Positions 42,040 to 52,700 of a stretch of DNA of 64,000 bases are shown one piece after another. A program made the position numbers and the translations under genes. Under the pieces are notes generated by a model. It was not told the origin of the DNA and did no database searches. It saw nothing but the letters and a program-made list of their open reading frames with translations. Location of the stretch: positions 2,232,001-2,296,000 of the forward strand of contig NZ_PDCM01000002.1 of NCBI RefSeq assembly GCF_008634025.1. Direction: 5' to 3'. Each line of letters begins with the position of its first letter. Within the stretch, counting starts at the first letter, position 1. Origin of the DNA: Streptomyces albofaciens JCM 4342 (lineage in GTDB: Bacteria; Actinomycetota; Actinomycetes; Streptomycetales; Streptomycetaceae).

Positions 42040-45000
42040 ATGACGAGCCGCCCGGCCGGGGACGACGACATCGCCGTGGTCGGCATCGGGCTGCGCCTGC
42101 CCGACGCGGACGACCTGGCGCACTTCCGCGCCAACCTCCGCGCGGGCCGGGACTCCGTGGGCCCGCTGCCGCCGGCCCGCGCGGCGGCGACCGGGCTGGA
42201 CCCCGCCGCCGGCTACCTGCCCATGGGCCACCTCGCCGACATCACCGGCTTCGACCACTCCTTCTTCGGCCTCTCGCGCCGCGAGGCGGCCCTGATGGAC
42301 CCGCAGCAGCGGATCGCCCTGGTGCTCGCGCAGGAGGCGGTGACCGACGCCGGATACGCGACGGCGGGCCTGCGGGACCACGCGGTGGCCGTCGTCCTCA
42401 GCTCCGCCGTCTCCAGTTACGGCGCGCCCGCCGCCGAACCGGGGGCGCTCAGCTCGCTGGGCAACGTCTCCTTCGGGCTGCCCGCGCGCATCGCCCACGC
42501 CCTGGGGCTGGCCGGGCCGTGCTACGCGATCGACACCGGCTGCAACAGTTCGCTGATCGCCGTCCACCACGCGAGCCGTGAACTGGCCTGCGGGGACGCC
42601 GAGTACGCCCTCGCGGGCGGCGTCAGCGTCCGCTGCGGCGCGCTGCCCGCGCAGGACGCCGCGGGGCTGGACGAGCTGGTGTCCCCCACCGGGCGCTGCC
42701 GGGCCTTCGACGCCGACGCGGACGGCACGGTGTCCGGCGAGGGCGGGGCGGTGCTGCTGCTGACCACGCTGGGGCGGGCCCGCGCGGACGGCGCCCCCGT
42801 ACACGCGGTGCTCCGGGGCAGCGCCGTGCTGCACAACGGGCGGGCCGCCGCGACCCTCAGCACGCCGAGCGCGGCGGCGCAGGCGCGGGTGATCGCGCGG
42901 GCCTGGCGCTCGGCCGGTGCCGATCCCGCCGACGCCGGATATCTGGAGGCGCACGGTTCGGGGACCCGGCTCGGTGACGCGGTCGAACTGGAGGGGCTGG
43001 CCGCCGCGTTCGCGTCCCGTGGCGCGGGAGGGGACGCCACCGCCCGGCTCCCCCGCCTCCCGATCGGCTCGGTGAAGACGAACATCGGCCATCTCGACCA
43101 CGCCGCCGGGATCGCGGGCCTGGTCAAGGCGGTGCTCAGCGTCCGGTACGGCGAGCTGTACCCGTCGCTGCACTTCACCCGGGCCACCGGTGGCGTCGAT
43201 CTCGAAGCCGCCGGCCTGGAGGTCGTCACCGGGACACGTCCGTGGCCGGACCAGGAACCGGCCGGGCGGGAACGGGACCGGCTCGCCGGGGTCAGCTCGT
43301 TCAGCCTCGTCGGCGTCAACGCCCACTGCGTGGTGCAGCAGCCGCCGGAGTGGGGCGAGCGGGCGGCGGACGGGCGGGAGCCGGTGGCGGCCGAGGACGA
43401 GCCGGTGGCGGCCGAGGACGAGCGGGCGGCGGGCGGCCATGGGGCGCCGACGCTGGTCGCGGTGTCCGCCCGGAGCCGGGAGGCGCTGGCCACGCTGTGC
43501 GACCGCATGGCGGAGGCCCTGCACGCCGGCCGTCCGCGGCTGACCGACGTGGCCCTCACCCTCAACGGCGGGCGCGACCACTACGAGCACCGCATCGCCG
43601 TACCGGCCCGGGACTCCGGGGAACTGGCCCGGCGGCTCGCCGAACGGGCGGCGCGACAGGCGGCGACGCCGCCCGCCGGGGGCCGGGCCGCGGGCGTCGC
43701 CGGGCCCGCGGCGCCCAAGGTCGTGCTGCTGCTGTCGCCCGGCGCCCGGCCCGCAGGGGTGGAGCCCGGGCCACTGCCCGCCGCGCTGGAACCCCTGGCG
43801 GCGCGCCACGGATACCTGGCCGGCCAGCTGGCGGCCCACCGTGCGCTCACCCGCTGCGGGGTGCGGATCGACGCCGTACTCAGCGGCGGCGCGTCGCACT
43901 ACCTGGCGCGGCAGTTGCGCGGCGAGCTGACCGGGCCGGAGCAGCTGCCCGCGGACACCGGGGAGGCCGTGCCGCCGGTCGACGCCGGGAAGCTGCTCGC
44001 GGTGGCGGACCGGCTGTCGGCCGACGGCCCGGTGGTCTTCGTGGAGCCCGCGCCCGACGGCGAGCTCGGTGCCCTGCTCGCCCCGCACCTGTCCGGGCGG
44101 AACGACGCCGAGGTGCTGGTGGCCGACGCGGACAGCGGCCTGCCGGGGCTGCTCGGCGGCCTGTACGAACGCGGGCTGGACCTCGACTGGTCCGCGGTGG
44201 ACGCGCTCTGCGCGCGGGTGGCCGGGGCGGCGGACCGGGCACCGCGCCGGCTGCGGCTGCCGGGGCACCCGATGACGCCCAGCCGGTGCTGGACGGGGGC
44301 GCCACCGGTGCCACGCGCCCCCGGGGCCGGGGCGCCACGCACCCCGGAGCCCGGCACGCCGCCCGGCGACGCGACCGCCTGGCTGCGCACCGTCTTCGCC
44401 GAACTGCTCGGCACCGAGGGGGAGATCACCGCCGACACCGACTACTTCGCGCTCGGCGGCAACTCGATCATCGCCCTTCAGCTCATCGAACGGGTCGAGG
44501 CGCGCTACGGGTTCCGGCCCAGGCTGCTGGACGTGTACGAGCACCCCACGGTCGCCGGATTCGCGGGCCTGCTCACCGGCGCGGCCGCCGGGACGGCGGG
44601 TCCCGCCGCCGCGCCGCTGCCCCCGGTGGTGCCCCAGTCCGACCTGGTGATGTCCTTCGGCCAGGAGCGGATGTGGTTCCACCACCAGCTCGACAAGGAC
44701 ACCACGCTCTACAACCTGCCGATGGTCAGCCACGTACGCGGCCCGGTCGACGTGGAGGCGGTGCGCGGCATGTGGGAGGGCCTGGCCGCCCGCCACGAGG
44801 TGCTGCGGTCCAACTTCGTGGAGGTGGACGGGGCGCCCGCGCTCCGGATACGTCCGGAGCTCGGCGACTTCTTCCGGTACGCCGACGTGCGGACCGCGCC
44901 CGATCCGGCCGCCGCCGCCCGGGAGCTGGTGCGCGAGGCGGCCGGGCACCGCTTCGACCTGGCCGCGGACCCGCTGGTGCGGGTGCTGGTCGTACGGCTG

Positions 45001-46716
45001 GCCCCGGAGGAGCACGTCATCCAGGTGACGATGCACCACGCCGTCAACGACGGCGGCTCGCCGAAGGTCTTCGCGCGTGAGCTGCCGGAGCTGTACGCGG
45101 CGCACCGGGAGGGCCGCCCGCCGCGTCTCGCGCCGCTCCCCGTCCAGTACCGCGACTACGCCCGCTGGCAGCGCGACCTGCTGCGGTCCGCCGCACTCGA
45201 CGGCGAACTGGACTACTGGAAGCGTCAGTTGGGTGACGCGCCACAGCTGGATCTGCCGACCGACCACCCGCGCCCGGCACGCAAGGACTTCGCGGGCGCG
45301 CTGCACGCCTTCTCCGTACCCGCCGCGGACATGCGGGCGCTGCGGGACCTGGCGGCCCGCGAGTCGGTCACCCTGTTCGTGGTGCTGCTGGCCGCCCTGT
45401 ACCTGCTGCTGGCCCGCCGCAGCGGACAGCGCGACCTGGTCGTCGGCACCCCGACCACGGGCCGCAACCGCGGTGAGCTGCGGGACCTGATCGGATTCTT
45501 CAACAGTACGGTCGCCCTGCGCGCCGACCTGTCCGGCGACCCGGAGCTGCGGGAGGTGCTGCACGGCGTACGGGCCGTCGTCGCGGAGGCCATGGAGCAC
45601 CAGGAGATCCCGTTCGACCGGGTGGTGCACGCGCTGGGCGGGGAGCGCGACCTCGGCCGCGCCCCGCTGTTCGACGTGTTCTACGTCCACCAGGACCTCC
45701 CGCCGATCCAGCAGATGGACGGCGCCTCGGTCGGGTACTTCGACGTGGACGGCTCTCCCGTCAACCGCTTCGGCGGGATGCCGGAGGGCACCGCGAAGTT
45801 CGACCTGACGCTGGTCACCTCGGACCGCGTGGGCGACGCGGCGATGGACGCCTGCCTGGAGTTCAGCACCCAGCTGTTCACCGCGGCGACGGCGGCCGGG
45901 CTGGTCGAGGAGTATCTGACGCTGCTGCGCCGGCTGGGGGCGCCGGGGGCGGGCGGAATCCGGCTGTCCGGGCTGCTGGGCCCGGCCCCGGAGGCCGTAC
46001 CGGCCCTCACGGTCGCACCGGCCCCGGCGGTCGCTCCGGCGCCCGTCCATGAGCTGCTGGTGCCCACGGACCGGCCGCGCCGGCCGGACGGCCCGCCGCC
46101 CGTGCCGAGCGCCACGGCCGAAGAACCGCTCGGCGCGGAACTGGCCGACGCGCTGGCCGCCTTCGCGTCCCGCCGCGGGCCCGACGGCGCGCCTCCGCGT
46201 CACGACCCCCTGCACCTCGCACTGATCACCGGCTGGACAGTCCTGCTGGCCTGGATGTGCGGGCAGGACGACGTGTCGGTCGGAACGCCCGGCGGTCCGC
46301 TGACGGTCGGCCTGGGTGACGAGCCGGGGTTCGCGTCGCTGCTGGCCAGGGTCGGTGAGGCGCTGCCGGTCGCGGCCGGTGACGAACCGGAGCGGCCGGG
46401 CCCACGGGTGCGCTGCGACGGCCCCCAGCCGTCCGGCGGTCCCGCCCGTGCCGAAGGTGCCGCGGCCGAACTGGCCCTCTCCTGGCGCCCCGGCGACAGC
46501 GGCACCGGCGCCGTCCTGGTGCTGGCCTTCGCCCCCGAACTGTTCGACACCGCCACCGCCACGGGCCTGGCCGCCGGCCTCCGGCGGCTGCTCGCCGGCC
46601 TGCTGGCCGCACCGGACCTGCCGGTGCACGACGTGGCACCCGACTGCCTGGACGAGGACCCGGCCGCCGCCACCGAACCATCCGACGCCCCGGCCACCGG
46701 AACGAGGACCCCATGA
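42040..46716 (+). CDS. Hybrid PKS/NRPS: KS - decayed AT - ACP - C - C-lobe fragment
   Basis: 1558 residues; ATG after GGGGGAGAG. KS 10-430 has Cys168 (DTGCNSSL), His305 (EAHGSGT) and His351 (NIGHLDHAAG), so it should be active. Residues about 470-750 align with an acyltransferase, but the nucleophile motif GHSxG reads SGGAS at 615-619 and the FPGQG motif is lost. The AT is therefore a non-catalytic remnant, and malonyl loading would need a trans AT. The ACP has Ser809 in LGGNS. The C domain (about 855-1310) has HHAVNDG at 999-1005. The last 170 residues resemble only the C-terminal lobe of another C domain (ITGWTVLLAWMCGQDDVSVGTP, then APELFDTATATGL). The stop overlaps the next NRPS start (ATGA). 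Confidence 0.92.
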   Translation: MTSRPAGDDDIAVVGIGLRLPDADDLAHFRANLRAGRDSVGPLPPARAAATGLDPAAGYLPMGHLADITGFDHSFFGLSRREAALMDPQQRIALVLAQEAVTDAGYATAGLRDHAVAVVLSSAVSSYGAPAAEPGALSSLGNVSFGLPARIAHALGLAGPCYAIDTGCNSSLIAVHHASRELACGDAEYALAGGVSVRCGALPAQDAAGLDELVSPTGRCRAFDADADGTVSGEGGAVLLLTTLGRARADGAPVHAVLRGSAVLHNGRAAATLSTPSAAAQARVIARAWRSAGADPADAGYLEAHGSGTRLGDAVELEGLAAAFASRGAGGDATARLPRLPIGSVKTNIGHLDHAAGIAGLVKAVLSVRYGELYPSLHFTRATGGVDLEAAGLEVVTGTRPWPDQEPAGRERDRLAGVSSFSLVGVNAHCVVQQPPEWGERAADGREPVAAEDEPVAAEDERAAGGHGAPTLVAVSARSREALATLCDRMAEALHAGRPRLTDVALTLNGGRDHYEHRIAVPARDSGELARRLAERAARQAATPPAGGRAAGVAGPAAPKVVLLLSPGARPAGVEPGPLPAALEPLAARHGYLAGQLAAHRALTRCGVRIDAVLSGGASHYLARQLRGELTGPEQLPADTGEAVPPVDAGKLLAVADRLSADGPVVFVEPAPDGELGALLAPHLSGRNDAEVLVADADSGLPGLLGGLYERGLDLDWSAVDALCARVAGAADRAPRRLRLPGHPMTPSRCWTGAPPVPRAPGAGAPRTPEPGTPPGDATAWLRTVFAELLGTEGEITADTDYFALGGNSIIALQLIERVEARYGFRPRLLDVYEHPTVAGFAGLLTGAAAGTAGPAAAPLPPVVPQSDLVMSFGQERMWFHHQLDKDTTLYNLPMVSHVRGPVDVEAVRGMWEGLAARHEVLRSNFVEVDGAPALRIRPELGDFFRYADVRTAPDPAAAARELVREAAGHRFDLAADPLVRVLVVRLAPEEHVIQVTMHHAVNDGGSPKVFARELPELYAAHREGRPPRLAPLPVQYRDYARWQRDLLRSAALDGELDYWKRQLGDAPQLDLPTDHPRPARKDFAGALHAFSVPAADMRALRDLAARESVTLFVVLLAALYLLLARRSGQRDLVVGTPTTGRNRGELRDLIGFFNSTVALRADLSGDPELREVLHGVRAVVAEAMEHQEIPFDRVVHALGGERDLGRAPLFDVFYVHQDLPPIQQMDGASVGYFDVDGSPVNRFGGMPEGTAKFDLTLVTSDRVGDAAMDACLEFSTQLFTAATAAGLVEEYLTLLRRLGAPGAGGIRLSGLLGPAPEAVPALTVAPAPAVAPAPVHELLVPTDRPRRPDGPPPVPSATAEEPLGAELADALAAFASRRGPDGAPPRHDPLHLALITGWTVLLAWMCGQDDVSVGTPGGPLTVGLGDEPGFASLLARVGEALPVAAGDEPERPGPRVRCDGPQPSGGPARAEGAAAELALSWRPGDSGTGAVLVLAFAPELFDTATATGLAAGLRRLLAGLLAAPDLPVHDVAPDCLDEDPAAATEPSDAPATGTRTP
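43381..43422 (+). repeat. 2 x 21-bp exact tandem repeat in KS-AT linker
   Basis: Two identical 21-bp units (43381-43401, 43402-43422) encode PVAAEDE twice, in the linker after the KS. Exact identity suggests a recent duplication. Confidence 0.8.
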
Positions 46717-49700
46717 CCACAACTGTTCCGCTGCCGCTGAGCGCGGCCCAGCACGCCGTTCTGCTGGACGGCCGGGACCGGGCGTCCGACTGCCTGGCGC
46801 AGTACCTCGAAGTCGCGGAGACGGTACGGGCGGACGTGCTGCGCGAGGCCCTGCGCCGCGCCGTGGACGAGTGCGCGGCCCTGCGGACGGTGTTCCGCCG
46901 GGAGGCGGACGGTCCGGTTCAGGAGACCCTGCCGGACGCCGGTGCGGCGCCCGGCGTCGTGGAGGTCGATGTCCGTACCGGCCCGGATGCCGGGGACGCC
47001 GCGGTCGCGGAGTGGGTCGAGGCCGAACTCGCCCGCCCGCTCGACCCGTTCAGCGGACCGGCCTACCGGGTGGCGCTGTTCCTGTTGCCCGGCGGCCGGC
47101 TCGGCTGGTTCCAGCGCTTCCACCGGCTGGTCCTCGACGAGGCGGGCCTGGCCGCGTTCGCCGCGCGGGTGGGCGAGCACTGCGTCGCGGCGGCCGCCGG
47201 GGAGTCCGCGCCGCCGCTTGCGCCGGCCGCGCCTGCCGTCCGGCTCGCCGAGGAGGACGCGTACCGGCGCTCGCCCGGCCGCGCGGCCGACCACCGGTAC
47301 TGGCGCGAGCTGCTGGCGGACGTGCCCGGCCCGGTCCCCGCGGTGCTCCCCGCCCCGCGCGGCGCGACGGCCCGCGTCGCGGACCGCGCCGGGCGCCTCG
47401 TACCGCTCGGCGCCGCCCCCGCCGAGCTCGCGCGGGCCGCGCGGCGCAGCGGCGGCGGTCCGGCGGCCGTGCTGCTGGCCGCGCTGGCGGTCCACGCCCA
47501 CCGCCGTACGGGCTCCCGCGACCTGGTGCTCGGCCACTGGACGACGCCCGCCGGCCCCGGCGGCGCGGCCCTGGTCCCGGTGCGGCTCACCGTCACCCCG
47601 GACCTGACCTTCGCACAGGTCGCCCAGCGGGCCGGGGCCGCCCTGCGCCGCGCCCGGCGGCACCGGTTCCTCGCCGACGCCGACCTGCCGTGGAGCGCGC
47701 CGGCCGGTTACGGCGCGGTCGCCGCCTTCGAACCAGCCACCGGGAGCCCGGGCACCGTCGTCCGCACCTGGGGCCCGCCCGGCGAAGGGCTGTCGGTACG
47801 CGCCCGGGAGACGGCCGACGGCGACTGGCTCCTGGAGGTACGGGAGGGCGCCGCGCCGGACGACCGCGGGACCGGACACCGGCTGCCCCGGCTGCTGGCG
47901 CGCCTGGTGGCCGCGCCGGACGTCCCGGTGGGCCGGTTCGACCTGGCCGAGGCGGACGAACTGCGGCGTATGGAGGCCGAGTTCAACGCCACCGCGCTGG
48001 ACGTACCGGACTCGACGGTGACCGCGGAGTTCGCGGCGGTCGTCCGCCGTACCCCCGGCGCGGTGGCGGTCCGCGGCCGGGACGGCACGCTCACCTATGC
48101 CGAGCTGAACGAGCGCGCCACCCGGCTCGCCGCCCGGCTCCGGCAGCAGGGCATCGGCCCCGAAGACCTGGTGGCCGTGGTGCTGCCCCGTACGACGGAC
48201 ATGGTCACCGCCGTGCTGGGAGTACTGCTGGCGGGTGCGGCGTATCTGCCCGTGGACCCCGCGTACCCGGCGGGCCGGATCGCGTTCCTGCTCGACGACG
48301 CACGGCCCCGGGCCGTCCTGACCAGCGCGGAGCAGGCGCCGCGCCTGCCCGGCGACGCCCCGCCCGCCGTGCTCCTCGACGCCCCCGCCCCTCCCTCCGG
48401 ACGCCCGCTGCCGGCCCCCTCCGTACGGCCCGGCAACGCCGCCTACGTCATCTACACCTCCGGCTCGACCGGGCGGCCCAAGGGCGTGGTCGTCACCCAC
48501 CGCGCCGTGCACAACTTCGCCCGCTGGTCCGCCGGCGCGCTGGGGCCGGAGGCCTTCACGCGGGTGCTCGGCGCGACCTCGCTCAGCTTCGACATGTCGG
48601 TCTTCGAGATCCTCGTCCCGCTGATGACCGGCGGCAGCGTGGAGCTGGTCGGCAACCTGCTGTCCCTGCTCACCGTCCCGGACTGGTCCGGCAGTCTGAT
48701 CAACACCGTGCCGTCGGTCTACCGGAAGGTGATCGCGGCGGAGTGGGTGCGCGAACGCGCCGACCACTACGTCTTCTGCGGCGAGCCGCTCGGCGCCGAC
48801 CTGGTCCGCGAGGTGCAGCGGCGCTCCCCCGGGGCGACGGTGCACAACATCTACGGGCCGACCGAGGTCACCGTCTACGCCACGTCCTGGCGCTGCCCGC
48901 CCCAGCGGCCGGACGACCCCACACCACCGCCCGTCGGCAGACCCGTCGCCAACGTCCGCTGCCATGTGCTGGACGCGGCGCTGCGCCCGGCGCCCGTGGG
49001 ACACACCGGTGAGCTCTACCTGGCCGGTGACTACCTGGCCCGCGGCTACGCGGGCCGGCCGGGACCGACCGCCGAGCGGTTCCTCGCCGACCCCTTCGGC
49101 CCGCCGGGCGGCCGGATGTACCGCACGGGCGACCTGGCCCGGTGGAACGCCGACGGGCAGCTGGAGTTCATCGGCCGCACCGACCACCAGGTCAAGGTGC
49201 ACGGCCACCGCGTCGAACCGGGCGAGGTGGAGGCCCGGCTGCTGGCGCTGCCCGGGACGGCCGCCGCCGCGGTGGTGGCGACCGACGACGGCGAGGGCGA
49301 CCGGCGGCTGACCGCGTTCGCGGTCGCGGCCGAGGGGCACCGGCCCGACCCGGCGGCGGTCCGCGAACGGCTCGCCGCCGACCTGCCCGCTCCCCTGGTC
49401 CCGGCCGCGGTCGTCTTCGTCGACGCGCTGCCGCTCAACCCGAACGGCAAGACCGACCGGCCGGCCCTCCAGGCACGGGCCGCGGCGCTGCCCGCCACCG
49501 CCGCCGCCGACGGCACCGGGGCCCCGGCCACCGCCGTGGACGCCCTGCGGCAGGTCTTCGCACAGGTGCTGGACCGGCCCGAAGTCGGCCCGCACGACAG
49601 CTTCTTCGCGGTCGGCGGCGACAGCATCCGGTCGATCAAACTCGTCCGGCGGGCGCGCGAGGCGGGGTGGGTGATCCAGCCCGAGGACGTCTTCGAGCAC

Positions 49701-52700
49701 AAGACGCCGGCGGGGCTGGCCGAGGTCGCCGTCGCGTACGTGCCCGAGCCGCGGCACACCTCCGTATCCGCGGAGGCACCCGCCCCGGTATCCGCAGAGG
49801 CGCCTGAAGCGCGGGTCCCGGGCGCGCCGCCGCGGGAGCCGCTGATCCGCCTCGACGCCCAGGAGCACGAGTGGCTGGCGCGGCACCACCCCGCCCACTC
49901 CGAGGTCCTGCCGCTCACCCCGCTCCAGGAAGGGCTGCTCTTCCACGGCCGGTACGACCGGGACGGCGAGGACGCCTACGTCATGCTGATGACGCTGGAC
50001 ATGACCGGTGACCTCGATGTCGCCGCCCTGCGCCGGGCCTGCGACCTGCTGTGCCACCGCCACCCCAACCTGCGGTCCGGCTTCGTGCAGCTGCCGTCCG
50101 GCCGCGCCGTCCAGGTCGTCCCCGAACAGGGCGCGGACTTCACGGAAGTGGACCTCTCCGGGCTGCCCGGGGCGCGGCAGCGGGCCGAGGCCGACCGGAT
50201 CGTCGAGGCCGGGCGGCGCACCCGCTTCGACCCGGCCGACCCGCCACTGATCCGCTTCACCCTGCTGCGGCTGGGCGCGGACCGCTACCGGCTGCTCGTC
50301 ACCGCCCACCACATCCTGCTCGACGGCTGGTCCAACCAGCTGTTCCTGCCGGAGCTGTTCGCCCTCTACCGCGCGCCCGAAGACGTCCCCGCGCCCACCC
50401 CGTACCGCGACTACCTCGACTGGCTGCACCGGCAGGACCGGCAGGCCTCGCTCCGCGTGTGGTGCGAGGCGCTGGGCGCCGGGGACGGCGAGGTGCCACG
50501 GCCCACGCTGCTGGCCCCGTCGGGACTGCACCGTACGTCGATGTGGCCCACCCGGCTCGCGCACGCCCTGACGCGGGAGCGGTCCGACGCGGTGACGGAG
50601 TGCGCCGCGCGGCACGGCGTGACCGTCAACACCCTGCTCCAGTGCTGCTGGGCCCTGCTGCTCGCGGAGTGGACCGGGCGCCCGGACGTGCTCTTCGGGA
50701 CGATCGTCTCCGGGCGGTCGCCCGACGTGCCCGGTGTGGAGTCGATGGTCGGCTTCCTCATCAACGCCCTGCCGGTCCGGGTGCGGACCGTGCCGGACGA
50801 GACGCTGGGCGCCCTGCTGCGGCGCGTCCAGCGGGAGCAGTCGCGGCTGCTGGCCCACCATCACGTGGGCCTCACCGACATCCAGCGTGCGGTCGGCGCC
50901 GACGAGCTGTTCGACACCGCCCTGGTGTACGAGAACTTCCCGGCCGCCGGTGACCAGCGCGCGGCCCTGCCGGGGATCGAGATCACCGGGGCCACGAGCG
51001 AGACCGCCGGGCACTACCCGCTGTCGCTCATGGCGATCCCCCGGGGCGGCCGCCTGGAGTTCAACTTCCTCTACCGGCCGGACGTCTTCACCCGCGAGGC
51101 CGTCGACCGCATGCTGGCCCGGCTGCTGCGGCTGCTCACCACCCTGGTCACGGCCCCGGACACCCCGCTCGCCGCCCTCGACCTGCTCGACGCGGACGAG
51201 CACGCCAGGGTCGCCGCGTTCCGGGGCGGCGCCCGCACCGCGCCCCGGACCACCGTCACCGCGCTGCTGGACGCGCAGGCCGCCCGTACACCGGACGCTC
51301 CGGCCGTACGGTGGGCGGGCGGGACGGACGGCACCGACGACGGCGCCGAGTTGAGCTACGCCGAACTGCACGCCCGCGCCAACCGCACCGCCCGGGAGCT
51401 GGCCGCCCGCGGCGCCGGGCCCGAGAGCCACGTCGGGCTGCTGCTGCCGCGGTCGCCCGCACTGGCCGTGGCCCTGCTGGCGGTGCTCAAGGCGGGCGCC
51501 GCCGCCGTGCCCCTCGACCCGGACCACCCCGACGAGCGGCTGCGGCTGCTGCTGGACGACGCGCGACCGGTCCTCGTGATCACCGACCGGGAACACGCCG
51601 CGGCGGCCCCGCTCGACGGCGTCCCGGCACTCGTCCTCGACGACGCGGGGACGGCGGCGGCCATCGCCGCCCGTTCCGCCGGACCGCTGGACGACGGCGC
51701 CCGGTCCGCCCCGCTGCTCCCGGACCACCCCGCCTACCTGATCCACACCTCGGGAACCAGCGGCCGCCCCAAGGGAGTCGTGGTGCCGCACGGCGGGCTG
51801 CCCGGGGTGCTGCGCAGCACCGTCCCGGCGATCGGCACCGGGCCGGGCAGCCGCGTCCTGCAGTTCGCCTCGCCCGGGTTCGACGCGGGCCTGATGGACT
51901 TCTTCGAGACACTGACCAGCGGCGCGACCCTGGTGCTGGCCCCCAGGGACCAGCTGCGTCCGGGGCGTGCGCTGACGGACCTGGCCCACCGGGAACGGAT
52001 CACCGGCGTCTTCCTGCCGCCCTCCGTGCTTGCCGTCCTGACACCCGGTGAGAGCCTGCCCCCGGGCACGCTCATCCGGTGCGGCGGCGAGGTGCTGCCC
52101 GCCGCACTGGCCGCGCGGTGGGCGGAACACCATCCCCTGGTCAACGCGTACGGGCCGACCGAGGCCACGGTCGCGGCGACGACCACCGAAGTCCTCGCGC
52201 CCGGCACCGGGGCGCCCGTCGGCCGGCCGGTCGACGGGACGGTGGTCCACCTGCTCGACACCGCGCTGCGCCCCGTCGGCCCCGGCCGCCCGGGCGAGGT
52301 GTACCTCGGCGGATCGGCGCTGGCCCGGGGCTACCTCGGGCAGGCGGCGGCGACCGCCGAGCGGTTCGTGGCCGACCCGTTCGCCCCCGGCGGCGGCCGG
52401 ATGTACCGCACCGGGGACATGGCCCGCTGGAACGCCGACGGGCAGCTGGAATTCCTCGGCCGCACCGACCGGCAGGCCAAGGTGCGCGGCCACCGCGTCG
52501 AGCCGGGTGAGATCGAGGCGGCGCTGACGCGGCAGCCCGCCGTGGCGGGCGCGGCGGTGCGGCCGTGGGGCACGGCGCCGGACGGCATCCGGCTCGTGGC
52601 GTACGTCGTACCGGAACGGCAGCCCGTGGCGGATGGGACGGCCGGGCCCGCCACCGAGGCGGAGCTGCTCCGGGAGTGGGAAACCGTGTACGCGGACCTG

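Noticed and set aside
42535..42560. GCNSS in place of ACSSS in the KS as inactivation
   Set aside because: Cys and both His residues are present, so the variation alone does not argue for inactivity.
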